DNA from: Pseudomonas furukawaii
GTDB taxonomy: Bacteria; Pseudomonadota; Gammaproteobacteria; Pseudomonadales; Pseudomonadaceae
DNA: 59,815 bases
NCBI RefSeq assembly: GCF_002355475.1
Contig: NZ_AP014863.1
Location: 1-59,815, forward strand
Reading direction: 5' to 3'
The position numbers were made by a program, and so were the translations under genes. Every line of letters starts with the position of its first letter. The first letter of the stretch is position 1. Positions 51,006 to 58,271 of the stretch are shown here, piece by piece. The notes under the pieces are model-generated. The model was not told where the DNA came from and searched no databases. It saw only the letters and a program-made list of their open reading frames with translations.

Positions 51006-51025
51006 AAAGCCCCCGGAGGGGCTTT
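51006..51025. terminator. Hairpin terminator
   Basis: AAAGCCCC and GGGGCTTT around CGGA; it ends the repeat block. The interval 50910-51129 otherwise holds no gene. Confidence 0.75.
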
Positions 51026-51101
51026 CTGTGAGCAACGCTGACTATCAATGGGACGAACCCAGGCTATCACCGTAAGCCTCGCAACTCCGCGCTGAAAGCA
51101 A

Positions 51102-51124
51102 AGCCCCAGGCCATGCCTGGGGCT
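51102..51124. terminator. Terminator of the O-antigen ligase gene
   Basis: AGCCCCAGGC and GCCTGGGGCT around CAT, immediately after the stop at 51130 on the minus strand, followed by TTTGCTTTC. Confidence 0.8.
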
Positions 51125-51129
51125 GTTTG

Positions 51130-52308
51130 CTAGATCGGGAACAGACGCCTTCTGATAGATAGTGCTGCCATAAACGACAACGGCAGCCAAATCAGGAACC
51201 AGCTTTCATTAGGCCGCGATAGATAGCTGCTACCCTCGGACATTCCGGCGACAAGGCCATAGACAAGCATGGTGGATGCCGCCAGATACTCCTCATCGCG
51301 CCGGTACTCGATAGCCTTCCAAAACGCGCAGGCGTACATCAGTCCCCACAAACCCAGCCCAACCGCTCCAAGTTCCAACAAGACGGCCAGCTCGACGTTA
51401 TGCGGGTCACTCAACGGCCAGCCTGGAACCACGTTGAACTGAAATTCGGCATGGAAACCATGACCAACTAGCGGGTGGTTCATCGCTGTGTTGAACGCGG
51501 CCTCCCACAACTGCGGGCGATAGGACATACCTCGCTCCAACAGCATTTCCGGGGACATCAGCAGTACCGCCGCACAGGCGAAGAGAAGGGCCAGGACGGC
51601 CAACAGTCCCCGCTTTCCGGCGAGAGCAGCAAGCCATATGCCGCACGCCACCAGGGCTGCAAGCGGAGTCCGCGAGCCGGTAGCGAGCAGGACCGCGAGC
51701 AGCGCGACACACGCAATAACGGAGCGCCAGTTTATCCCTGTGGTATGTGCGACAAACATGGCCATCCAGTACGCGGTAAAGAACCCGAAAACGTGAGAGC
51801 TGAGCAGCGGATTTCGCAGCGCACCGAAACCGACTAGGCGCTCACCAGGTTGTGCGGTCCACGCAAAATGCGCGGCATTCACCAACGCGAAGGCAACCGC
51901 AATCCAGGCGCTAACGCATAGAGCGAGTCCTAGACGCTCCCGACTATTGCAGGCTATTACCGCGCAGCCGACGAACAGCAGCAGAACATAGAGAGGCCGC
52001 TTAACAAGGCCCTGTGGATCGTCTGCAGGCGACCATAGAAGCGATAGCAGTAGCCATGCGGAGAGGGCTAGAAACGCCTGAATAATCGGCTCTCGACCGA
52101 TGTTCAGTATCAACCTGGGCGACAGGCAGACAGCGAACAACGCAGGCGCCGCGAACAGCCAATAGAAAAGCTTCTTGTAGATGCTGCTGTTATCCAGCCA
52201 AAACAAGCCGGTGAGCAATACCAGATAACCCACGGGCAGCCAGTAGCGAGCGATAAGCTCGCGCCACTGGGTAGCGGGCGTCCTTGTGGGAGAGATAGCG
52301 GCAGTCAT
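51130..52308 (-). CDS. O-antigen ligase family (WaaL/Wzy-like) membrane protein
   Basis: 392 residues with about 10-11 membrane helices and one large periplasmic loop (about 255-300) containing [23 protein letters not shown] and [14 protein letters not shown], the Wzy_C/WaaL hallmark (H-N pair). Size fits Pseudomonas WaaL. It would join O-antigen to lipid A-core, or polymerise it, in the inner membrane. Coupled to the acetyltransferase by ATGA overlap. A plasmid copy can change cell surface, phage sensitivity or mating partner recognition. Confidence 0.82.
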   Translation of the reverse strand: MTAAISPTRTPATQWRELIARYWLPVGYLVLLTGLFWLDNSSIYKKLFYWLFAAPALFAVCLSPRLILNIGREPIIQAFLALSAWLLLSLLWSPADDPQGLVKRPLYVLLLFVGCAVIACNSRERLGLALCVSAWIAVAFALVNAAHFAWTAQPGERLVGFGALRNPLLSSHVFGFFTAYWMAMFVAHTTGINWRSVIACVALLAVLLATGSRTPLAALVACGIWLAALAGKRGLLAVLALLFACAAVLLMSPEMLLERGMSYRPQLWEAAFNTAMNHPLVGHGFHAEFQFNVVPGWPLSDPHNVELAVLLELGAVGLGLWGLMYACAFWKAIEYRRDEEYLAASTMLVYGLVAGMSEGSSYLSRPNESWFLIWLPLSFMAALSIRRRLFPI

Positions 52309-52931
52309 ACGCTTCGCTCGCGGGCATAGGATAGGAACGCCTCAATATCGTCAGAGCAAAGGAGGTGGGCGATCTGACGAATCTCCTTCTCATCCCAGCA
52401 CCACCACTTGGACTGCAGTAGCTGCGTCCGCTGCTCCTCGGTAAAGCGCCATTTGATATGGCGGGCCGGGTTGCCGCCGACAATCGAATAGGGCAATACG
52501 TCTCGGGTGACGACGGCACCACTGGCGACTACTGCGCCATGCCCTACGGTCACGCCGGATAGGATCACGGCGTTAGAGCAAATCCACGCATCGCTACCGA
52601 TCACAACGTCGCCATTTGTGCCGCCGTAGTCCTTGACGTGCGCGACTTCCTCGATCTTCGCCGGGAACGGGTACTGACTAACCCAATCGGTGCGGTGATG
52701 GCCACCTAAGAAGACCTGGACGTTATCGGCAATGGACGTATAGGCGCCAATTGTGAGAGTGGCGCCTTCGGCCCAATCCATGACGCTGAGCGCACCATAA
52801 GTGCCCGTGCCTATGGTGTAGGTCGGAAACTGGTTGCGAAGCCGGGCCGTCCCTCGATGCAGCTTTGGCAGCGAGCGGAGGGCGCGGCGCTGGCGTCTTT
52901 CTTCCAGCCAGCTTTTCAACGAAGACAGCAC
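52305..52931 (-). CDS. Hexapeptide-repeat acetyltransferase (CatB/LbH family)
   Basis: 208 residues from GTG 52931 (AAGGAG 7 nt upstream). Left-handed beta-helix repeats ([44 protein letters not shown]) and [20 protein letters not shown], the end of the CatB/NodL-type fold; His in GGHHRTDW is the catalytic region. With the ligase next to it, a sugar O-acetyltransferase acting on LPS is likelier than drug acetylation. Confidence 0.82.
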   Translation of the reverse strand: MLSSLKSWLEERRQRRALRSLPKLHRGTARLRNQFPTYTIGTGTYGALSVMDWAEGATLTIGAYTSIADNVQVFLGGHHRTDWVSQYPFPAKIEEVAHVKDYGGTNGDVVIGSDAWICSNAVILSGVTVGHGAVVASGAVVTRDVLPYSIVGGNPARHIKWRFTEEQRTQLLQSKWWCWDEKEIRQIAHLLCSDDIEAFLSYARERSV

Positions 52932-52997
52932 CTGAACACTCCTTGAACTATGTTGGTTTGGGGCGCGTTATATCGCACACGATTCGTATCCCGATAA

Positions 52998-53162
52998 TCA
53001 GGGCTCTTTTTGCACCACTCTGGCTTCAGATACGCTCAAGGCGTGTTCCTGGAAAGCGCCCACTGCCGCCGCCTCTTGCCGGTCCAGTTCAGCTTCTTCA
53101 CCCATCGCTTCGGCTGCCCACAACTTTTGCTCTGCATGACGCTGAGTAGTGATACTCATCAT
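52998..53162 (-). CDS. Small TraD-related acidic protein
   Basis: 54 residues from ATG 53162 (AAGGAG 7 nt upstream), 12 nt after the gene at 53175. Core QEAAAVGAFQEHALSVSEA matches the traD product ([19 protein letters not shown]). It ends the four-gene operon starting at 55063. The rest of 52932-53174 holds the promoter of the LPS module. Confidence 0.6.
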   Translation of the reverse strand: MMSITTQRHAEQKLWAAEAMGEEAELDRQEAAAVGAFQEHALSVSEARVVQKEP

Positions 53163-53174
53163 TCCCTGGCTCCT

Positions 53175-53735
53175 TCAGCCGATGATATTGAACTGGCGTT
53201 GCGCGTCTTCCGAGCCGATCTGAAGGGTGTCCCGCACGCGGCTGACAGGCTCTCCCTTCTTCACCCCCCCGACCAGACCCACAACCCGATAGAAGCCCTC
53301 AGATGTTTCGATGAGGCTTTCATCTCTCCCGAGAAAGCCTCCCTTGGAATGCGTCACTGCGACCAGTTTCCCAAGGCTCTGCGGGGCGTTGGCCAGCCTC
53401 TCCGCTTCGCGCAGCTGCTCCTTGTACGCAGCCCGCGAGCCCGCCTGGAGGATCGCCACTCTCTCTTCGAGAATGGCCCGTACAGGGACCGCCAGCGCTA
53501 TCCAGAGCATCCCTCCTACGAAGACTCTCAACCCTTCAAACAGACCGCTCAGAGGCCCCCCATGCGACACCGAAGCGTCTCCCGACTGCGTGAGAGGGGC
53601 AGTTATCAGGCTAAACAGCTCAAGCGGGCCAAAGGTTATGACTCCGAACCAGTACAGAATCGCCATGACCACGAGCGCCGCCGAGGCCAAGAAGGCGTAG
53701 CCCCGAAGAAGGTTCTCAGCTTCAGTGTTCTCCAT
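53175..53735 (-). CDS. Hypothetical inner-membrane protein
   Basis: 186 residues. Two or three hydrophobic helices (about 12-35, 68-90), then a soluble C-terminal part (KLVAVTHSKGGFLGRDESLI, YRVVGLVGGVKKGE). No family recognised. Third gene of the leader-linked operon at 55063-52998. Confidence 0.65.
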   Translation of the reverse strand: MENTEAENLLRGYAFLASAALVVMAILYWFGVITFGPLELFSLITAPLTQSGDASVSHGGPLSGLFEGLRVFVGGMLWIALAVPVRAILEERVAILQAGSRAAYKEQLREAERLANAPQSLGKLVAVTHSKGGFLGRDESLIETSEGFYRVVGLVGGVKKGEPVSRVRDTLQIGSEDAQRQFNIIG

Positions 53736-53751
53736 CGCAAATCTCTCCTTG

Positions 53752-54534
53752 CTACTTTTTGTCCCTGGACAGTACGCGCGGAAAACGCTTCGCCAGGATC
53801 TCGTTCAGCTGATCTACCAGATCCAGCCGCTTGAATGTGATGTGCCCCGAGCCCTTCAGATACCAACGGATATGCAAATAGTCGTTCTCTGCAGTATTGC
53901 CCTGCTGCTTGCTGCCACTGATGAGCTGATAGGTCCCGTTCCGATGATCAGGCTCAGGCTTACCATCCAGGATCGACATCACGCGCATCAGATCGTCCAG
54001 TTCATCGGTCTGCCGATGGTTGGGGTAGCCGTGGGAAAACAGGTAGTCCACGATGATCCGCTTGCCGAACTTGAACGGCTGATTGGTCTTGTAACACCAC
54101 GAGAGACGGCGGAAAACGGAAATTACACCGTCCTCAAACATGCTCTGGCGGGCATCGTGAAGACGGGCAAACGTCGCCCCGATGTTTTCCTTGGTAAGCG
54201 CCGGGAACTCCCCATTTGTGATGGATTTGTCCCAGGAGTCGCGGGCTTCAGCGTTCATCAATGACCGCATACCAGACTCGTGCATCAGGTGCTGCCACCC
54301 AGCCGCATCCAATTCCTTTTCGGCTTTGGTGATCGCACCATCCTCCAGAATGTTGATATGGCTGCGGTTGTACCGCCAGCACTCAAACATCACCTTGATA
54401 GACCCGAACCCGGCTTTGCTCGCCATCGCGTCGGCTTCCACCAACAGTGCGCGGGCTTTCAGCATTCGCTCCAGAACCCCTGCGCGCTGATTCAGCATCC
54501 CTTCGATACTGACCGACTTTACTACGTCACTCAT
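53752..54534 (-). CDS. DUF4942-family protein
   Basis: 260 residues. The family core is evident: HINILEDGAITKAEKELDAA, SGMRSLMNAEARDSWDK, FRRLSWCYKTN, DELDDLMRVM and DGKPEPDHRNGTYQ. DUF4942 is found on plasmids and phages, often next to anti-restriction genes; its activity is not established. The start carries the regulon leader hairpin and CCGGAGAATTCTGGAATG but no promoter, so it is co-transcribed from 55136. Confidence 0.82.
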   Translation of the reverse strand: MSDVVKSVSIEGMLNQRAGVLERMLKARALLVEADAMASKAGFGSIKVMFECWRYNRSHINILEDGAITKAEKELDAAGWQHLMHESGMRSLMNAEARDSWDKSITNGEFPALTKENIGATFARLHDARQSMFEDGVISVFRRLSWCYKTNQPFKFGKRIIVDYLFSHGYPNHRQTDELDDLMRVMSILDGKPEPDHRNGTYQLISGSKQQGNTAENDYLHIRWYLKGSGHITFKRLDLVDQLNEILAKRFPRVLSRDKK

Positions 54535-54583
54535 TCCAGAATTCTCCGGTAGGGGGCCCGGCTTTCGTCGGGCCTTATGGGGT

Positions 54584-55063
54584 TTATGCAGCGGAAGTGG
54601 CGTCGGCCAGGATCTTGGCAGCAGCTTCCTGCACGCTCATTCCCATGCTCCAAGCCAACTGCATGCAGAGCGGCTGGGCCTCAACTACGCCCTGAGCGTC
54701 CGAATAGCTGGCATCCAGCGCCTCAGCAATCAAATCAGTTACTTCGCCCTCCCAGGCCGCAAAATTGCCTGGGCTCGGCGCGTGGGACACGAAGGCCACT
54801 GCCACTACAGTTCGCTCCTGGTTACAGGACACCACACGAGCCAGCCGCTCAGTGTGATGCTCTTTCTGGCCGGCCTGGACGTCCACAAACTCAACATCCC
54901 AACCGCAGATGGAGCGATCTTCAAAACCCGCGTTATCAGTGGCCGCCGCGACGATGTACTCCATCGCGACTGACTTGGAAATGTGCCCCGAAAGCTGAAC
55001 ATCACGCACATGGACGGGGGCGCAGCTGGTGGCGATGGGGGACGGGGTGGCTTGAGTGGACAT
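54584..55063 (-). CDS. Hypothetical protein, first gene of leader-linked operon
   Basis: 159 residues. First residues MSTQATPSPIA resemble the KlcA start MSTQATLSPIE, and the leader is nearly identical to that of klcA, but the rest is unlike KlcA. Contains VAAATDNAGFEDRSICGWDV and WEGEVTDLIAEALDASYSDA. Unknown family; candidate anti-defence protein by position and regulation. Confidence 0.65.
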   Translation of the reverse strand: MSTQATPSPIATSCAPVHVRDVQLSGHISKSVAMEYIVAAATDNAGFEDRSICGWDVEFVDVQAGQKEHHTERLARVVSCNQERTVVAVAFVSHAPSPGNFAAWEGEVTDLIAEALDASYSDAQGVVEAQPLCMQLAWSMGMSVQEAAAKILADATSAA

Positions 55064-55141
55064 TCCAGAATTCTCCGGTAGGGGGCCCAGCGTTCGTCGG
55101 GCCTGCGGGAGTATTATCGGTCTTTAAGACCTAGCTGTCAA
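55064..55141 (-). promoter_or_regulatory. Regulon promoter-operator and leader, copy 3
   Basis: -35 TTGACA (55136-55141), GGTCTTAAAGACC in the 17-nt spacer (55119-55131), -10 GATAAT (55113-55118), hairpin GGCCC..GGGCC, ribosome site CCGGAGAATTCTGGAATG. Near-identical to the klcA copy through the first codons. Confidence 0.85.
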
Positions 55142-55149
55142 CACAATAA

Positions 55150-55645
55150 GTCACTCCTGGTGGTCCTCGATCAGCTGCCCGCGTGCCCCCTCGCCCAGCA
55201 CGGCGCCGACGGCCAGCTCCGGGGTCACGCCCACCTCCCTCCTGGCGTACAACCGCTTTTCCATCGCCTCCAACCGTCGGCGTCGACGGCCAGGGTCACT
55301 CCTGGACGGGATCGAGGACGCGGATCCGTGACCGAATAGGGGAGGGTGACAAATTGTCGGGGTAGCGTTCCGCCCCGTCGGGATAGCGTTCCGCCTGCAG
55401 CTGCAGCCGGTCACTCCTGGACGGCCAGCTGCAGATCCGCGCGTAACCCCTGAAGCGGTCACGCCGGCAGCTCCGCGGACACGCCCCGGGGTGACCTGTC
55501 GGGATAGCGTTCCGCCCTCGGGGTTGCGTTCCGCCTGCGGCGGTTCGGCGGCAGCGCCGCCACTGCCGGCGCGCCGGCGGGGTTGAACGCCGGGGGAGGG
55601 CAGGGGGTCACACCAGGTGCGCGAGCTCGACATGGCCATGTGACC
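55150..55645. repeat. Dispersed modular repeat, copy F
   Basis: About 495 bp, upstream of promoter copy 3. The left 250 bp match copy E almost exactly. It ends with the GGTCACACCAGGTGCGCGAG to ATGTGACC unit shared by A, B, C and E. Confidence 0.88.
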
Positions 55646-55684
55646 GTAACCCTGTCCAGTCAGCTCCTGGATCTCGTTGACCGA

Positions 55685-55730
55685 ATAGGCACGTGTGCCT
55701 ATCCTTCAACAAATAGGCACACGTGCCTAT
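55685..55730. promoter_or_regulatory. Tandem palindromic operators (28-bp period)
   Basis: ATAGGCACGTGTGCCTAT (55685-55702) and ATAGGCACACGTGCCTAT (55713-55730), each followed by CCTTCAAC, 27 nt before the gene at 55757. Likely a pair of repressor sites. Confidence 0.7.
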
Positions 55731-55756
55731 CCTTCAACTAGCATCGAGTTCAGCCT

Positions 55757-56227
55757 ATGAGTTCATCCATCGCCCGTATTCACGTCAACGGCGTTGAGGT
55801 CGGTTCAATACCGGCTGATACCTATCACGCTATGGTCCAGAACGTGCGCCGCAACCGCCGGCTATACCTTGCCTGGACGATTGCTGCGACCAAGGCCTGC
55901 TTGCGGCCAGTGGTCAGGTTCTACTGCGCCCTGCCTTCGATTGTCGTCGGCGTTCTCCTCCTTGCCGCAGCTGCGTGGCCGGCGGCATTCACGGCGCTCG
56001 TTGCCGATCTTCAAGCCGCAGATCCTCAAACGATTACTGCTGGCCTGCGCCACGCCTTGGCTTTCATCTGTGCCGTGTTCATCGTGGGCTTTCCTATCCT
56101 GGCCCTGATGAGGCCCGGACTGGTGCGATTTGAAAGCCCTTTCGACAAGGCCCTGAGCCGTCAGATTCGGAGGCTGCTGGAGGTGCCTACTGAGGGGACG
56201 ATGAGGGTTGAGATCATCGAACGGTAA
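55757..56227 (+). CDS. Hypothetical membrane protein behind tandem operators
   Basis: 156 residues. Two hydrophobic helices (about 55-85 and 98-120) with short charged ends. No family recognised. It is the first of two plus-strand genes; the small HTH-like gene at 56235 follows after 7 nt. Confidence 0.65.
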   Translation: MSSSIARIHVNGVEVGSIPADTYHAMVQNVRRNRRLYLAWTIAATKACLRPVVRFYCALPSIVVGVLLLAAAAWPAAFTALVADLQAADPQTITAGLRHALAFICAVFIVGFPILALMRPGLVRFESPFDKALSRQIRRLLEVPTEGTMRVEIIER

Positions 56228-56234
56228 TGCGCTG

Positions 56235-56459
56235 ATGGATAACCGCGTTCGCTACCAGAAGCTGCTAACCGATCACGGATTGACCCAAGCCGACAGCGCC
56301 GCCTTGATCTGCGAGTACACCCAGCGACCATGCTCTGTCCGTACTGTCCGCTCCTGGCTCAACGACCCCGACAAGCCCAGCTCTCGTAGCTGTCCCGATT
56401 GGGCCGTCAACGCATTGGAGAAGGCTCTGATCGCTCGCTCTGCAGGTGAGCATTCGTAG
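56235..56459 (+). CDS. Small HTH-like regulator
   Basis: 74 residues from ATG 56235. Pattern LTDHGLTQADSAALICEYTQ, then SVRTVRSWLNDPDKPSSRSC, fits a helix-turn-helix of the type used by phage and plasmid regulators. Candidate repressor for the tandem sites at 55685-55730. Confidence 0.6.
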   Translation: MDNRVRYQKLLTDHGLTQADSAALICEYTQRPCSVRTVRSWLNDPDKPSSRSCPDWAVNALEKALIARSAGEHS

Positions 56460-56479
56460 GCAGCACTGCCCTCGACCAC

Positions 56480-56524
56480 GGGTCACTCCTGGACGGGATC
56501 GAGGACGTTGATCCGTGACCGACA
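56480..56524. repeat. Dispersed repeat, short copy G
   Basis: One unit: GGTCACTCCTGGACGGGATC to GATCCGTGACCGACAGG, followed by a terminator as in copy B. Confidence 0.75.
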
Positions 56525-56532
56525 GGCAACAA

Positions 56533-56552
56533 AAAGCCCCCGAGGGGGCTTT
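56533..56552. terminator. Bidirectional terminator
   Basis: AAAGCCCCC and GGGGGCTTT around GA, after repeat unit G. Confidence 0.8.
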
Positions 56553-56637
56553 GATGGACTCAAGCGTCAGCCTTGCCGGAGCTTCCGGCTTCGGTAAGCC
56601 TTCGTGCAGTAATGAATCTCCGTCAGGCTCAGATCCA

Positions 56638-57375
56638 TCACTTGCGTCCCTCTGTATTTCGTTTTGGTTTTACCGGCAGCCTTTCGACATTCCCGGACTG
56701 CTCGATCTGCAGTTGTGCCTGCAGGTAGTCGATCAACTGGCCATTGTTTCGAGCTGCTTCAGCCTGCCGGGCCTCGACCTTGGCGAACACCTCCTGGACG
56801 AAATCCGGGGCGCTGTCCCAGCTCCTGTAGACCATCTCATCCCGGAGCTGCTGCAAAACATCGTGGCGTAGCAAGTTGAATACCCCTTGCACGCTATAAC
56901 CGCCTGCTGTTTGCCGCGCAATATCTTGCTTCAGACGCTCGCCAAACTCTTCGGCCGTCCGGCGCTCGAAAACCACGCGGTAGGACTGCAACGCGAGCGT
57001 GAGGGTCACCAGCTCGATGCACTGCTGCGGCTGATCGAAGCCCTTCGGCAGTCGCTCGTCCAGGGCCTTGTGCATGGCCTTTTCCTTCTCGGCACGTTCG
57101 CGGGCCTGCTGCTCCTCGCGGCGCGCCTTGATCTCTTTCGCATGTTCAACGCGCTGACTGACGCTGCGCACCAGGGCGACAGTCTGCTGCAGGGATGCCA
57201 GTTCCTCCGGGGAGAACAAGGCACTCATTGGGCCGGATGCGAGCTTTGCCAGCTGATTGCCGGCGGTGGTCAGCTTGCGCTGCTCCGCGCGCAGGTCGTC
57301 GGCGCGATAGACCCGCAGCAGGTCCATCAGTTTTTCGCTGTCCAGGTTCAGAAGCGGATTCTTCCGTGATGCCAT
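56638..57375 (-). CDS. Coiled-coil hypothetical protein
   Basis: 245 residues from ATG 57375 (GGGAGG upstream). Long charged helix at about 70-125 (VEHAKEIKARREEQQARERA), then a helical domain (FERRTAEEFGERLKQDIARQ). No DNA-binding motif or membrane part. Unknown; could be a partition accessory or structural plasmid protein. One nucleotide separates it from the gene at 57377. Confidence 0.65.
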   Translation of the reverse strand: MASRKNPLLNLDSEKLMDLLRVYRADDLRAEQRKLTTAGNQLAKLASGPMSALFSPEELASLQQTVALVRSVSQRVEHAKEIKARREEQQARERAEKEKAMHKALDERLPKGFDQPQQCIELVTLTLALQSYRVVFERRTAEEFGERLKQDIARQTAGGYSVQGVFNLLRHDVLQQLRDEMVYRSWDSAPDFVQEVFAKVEARQAEAARNNGQLIDYLQAQLQIEQSGNVERLPVKPKRNTEGRK

Positions 57376-57376
57376 T

Positions 57377-57670
57377 TCAGGACCTCCCGCTAGATGGGTT
57401 GGTAGAGGGCTCGCTGCCACTCAGTTCGACGGTAAACGCGGTGATGCCCAGCTCGTTTGCGTAGCGTTCCAGGGTGTCGAGTCTCGCCCAGACGCGGATT
57501 GGTTCACGCTTGGAGCGGACGGGCAGCCAGTAGGCGCCTTGGCGAACGGCGAGCGTCCAGCCGTCGCGCTGCGCACCGGGAAACTGGCGGGCCGGTCGTA
57601 CCAGGAAGTCCCGCGCAGTGCCGCTCTTGATCAGCAGTTCCAGGGCCTCGGGATAAATGGCTTCTCGCAT
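57377..57670 (-). CDS. Small hypothetical protein, possible ParC-like
   Basis: 97 residues from ATG 57670. Mixed alpha/beta: FLVRPARQFPGAQRDGWTLA, VRSKREPIRVWARLDTLERY, ANELGITAFTVEL. The same order of short strands and a final helix-strand is seen in the protein at 44117-44377. Adjacent to lipoprotein and coiled-coil genes. Confidence 0.6.
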   Translation of the reverse strand: MREAIYPEALELLIKSGTARDFLVRPARQFPGAQRDGWTLAVRQGAYWLPVRSKREPIRVWARLDTLERYANELGITAFTVELSGSEPSTNPSSGRS

Positions 57671-57674
57671 GGGC

Positions 57675-57827
57675 TCAGAACTTCGCGGCGTCACTGGCCG
57701 AACGGTTTGCTACATCCGCCTTCGCTGCAGAGGCCGGCGCCGGATCCTGGGCGTCCTGGACGCAGCCGGACAGGCCGAACATCAGGGTCGCCGCGAACAG
57801 CCAGGGGAGGGGGGTCTTCCAAGTCAT
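57675..57827 (-). CDS. Small lipoprotein, candidate second exclusion factor
   Basis: 50 residues from ATG 57827 (GGAG 8 nt upstream). Lipobox LSGC (Cys 22), Ala/Asp-rich mature part ending ASDAAKF, like TrbK (DDAAKF). Own promoter on the minus strand: TTGCAC (57912-57917), 17 nt, TATGCT (57889-57894). It could be a second entry-exclusion or surface protein. Confidence 0.65.
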   Translation of the reverse strand: MTWKTPLPWLFAATLMFGLSGCVQDAQDPAPASAAKADVANRSASDAAKF

Positions 57828-57939
57828 GGCGGATCTCCATTTCAGAGTGAGTGGCAGGTGCTGCCGGAAATGCTCATTTACCATTTTTAGCATAAGTGGG
57901 CACCCATTTTTGTGCAAAGTGGTTTTCGCTGCCGAAAGG

Positions 57940-57961
57940 AAAGGGCCACACTGGGCCCTTT
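57940..57961. terminator. Hairpin terminator
   Basis: AAAGGGCC and GGCCCTTT around ACACTG, after the gene at 58009 on the minus strand. Confidence 0.7.
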
Positions 57962-58008
57962 GCTGGGGGGGTCCGTTTAACCATTGTCCCGTTATGCGAA
58001 GGCGGGCG

Positions 58009-58257
58009 TTACGCCAGGACGGCGCGGGCCTTGTCGCGCGCCTCGGTGGCGGTGCCGCCGGCCTTCTCGGCGAAGCGCTCCAGAATCGGCAGGGCCAGGC
58101 CCAGCGCCTCGCGTGCCTCGGTCAACTGGCCGGCCAGGTCGGCGACTATCTCGCTCGGGCAGTCGGCCGGGTGCCAGCCCGGCGGCGCGTGCTGCGCGAT
58201 GGCCTGCATCAGGGCGCGGCCAACTGCGGCCATGTCTTCGTCGGTGTATTCGGTCAT
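58009..58257 (-). CDS. Hypothetical protein
   Basis: 82 residues, acidic and helical (MTEYTDEDMAAVGRALMQAI, LTEAREALGLALPILERFAE). Preceded by the AAAGGAACC site also used by the gene at 58916. Unknown. Confidence 0.6.
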   Translation of the reverse strand: MTEYTDEDMAAVGRALMQAIAQHAPPGWHPADCPSEIVADLAGQLTEAREALGLALPILERFAEKAGGTATEARDKARAVLA

Positions 58258-58271
58258 GGGGCGGGTTCCTT

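Noticed and set aside
52305-52931. Chloramphenicol or streptogramin acetyltransferase (resistance gene).
   Set aside because: The fold is shared with CatB-type enzymes, but coupling to an O-antigen ligase makes a polysaccharide substrate more likely.
55685-55730. CRISPR-like repeat-spacer look.
   Set aside because: Only two palindromes with 10-bp spacing and no cas genes; better explained as operators.
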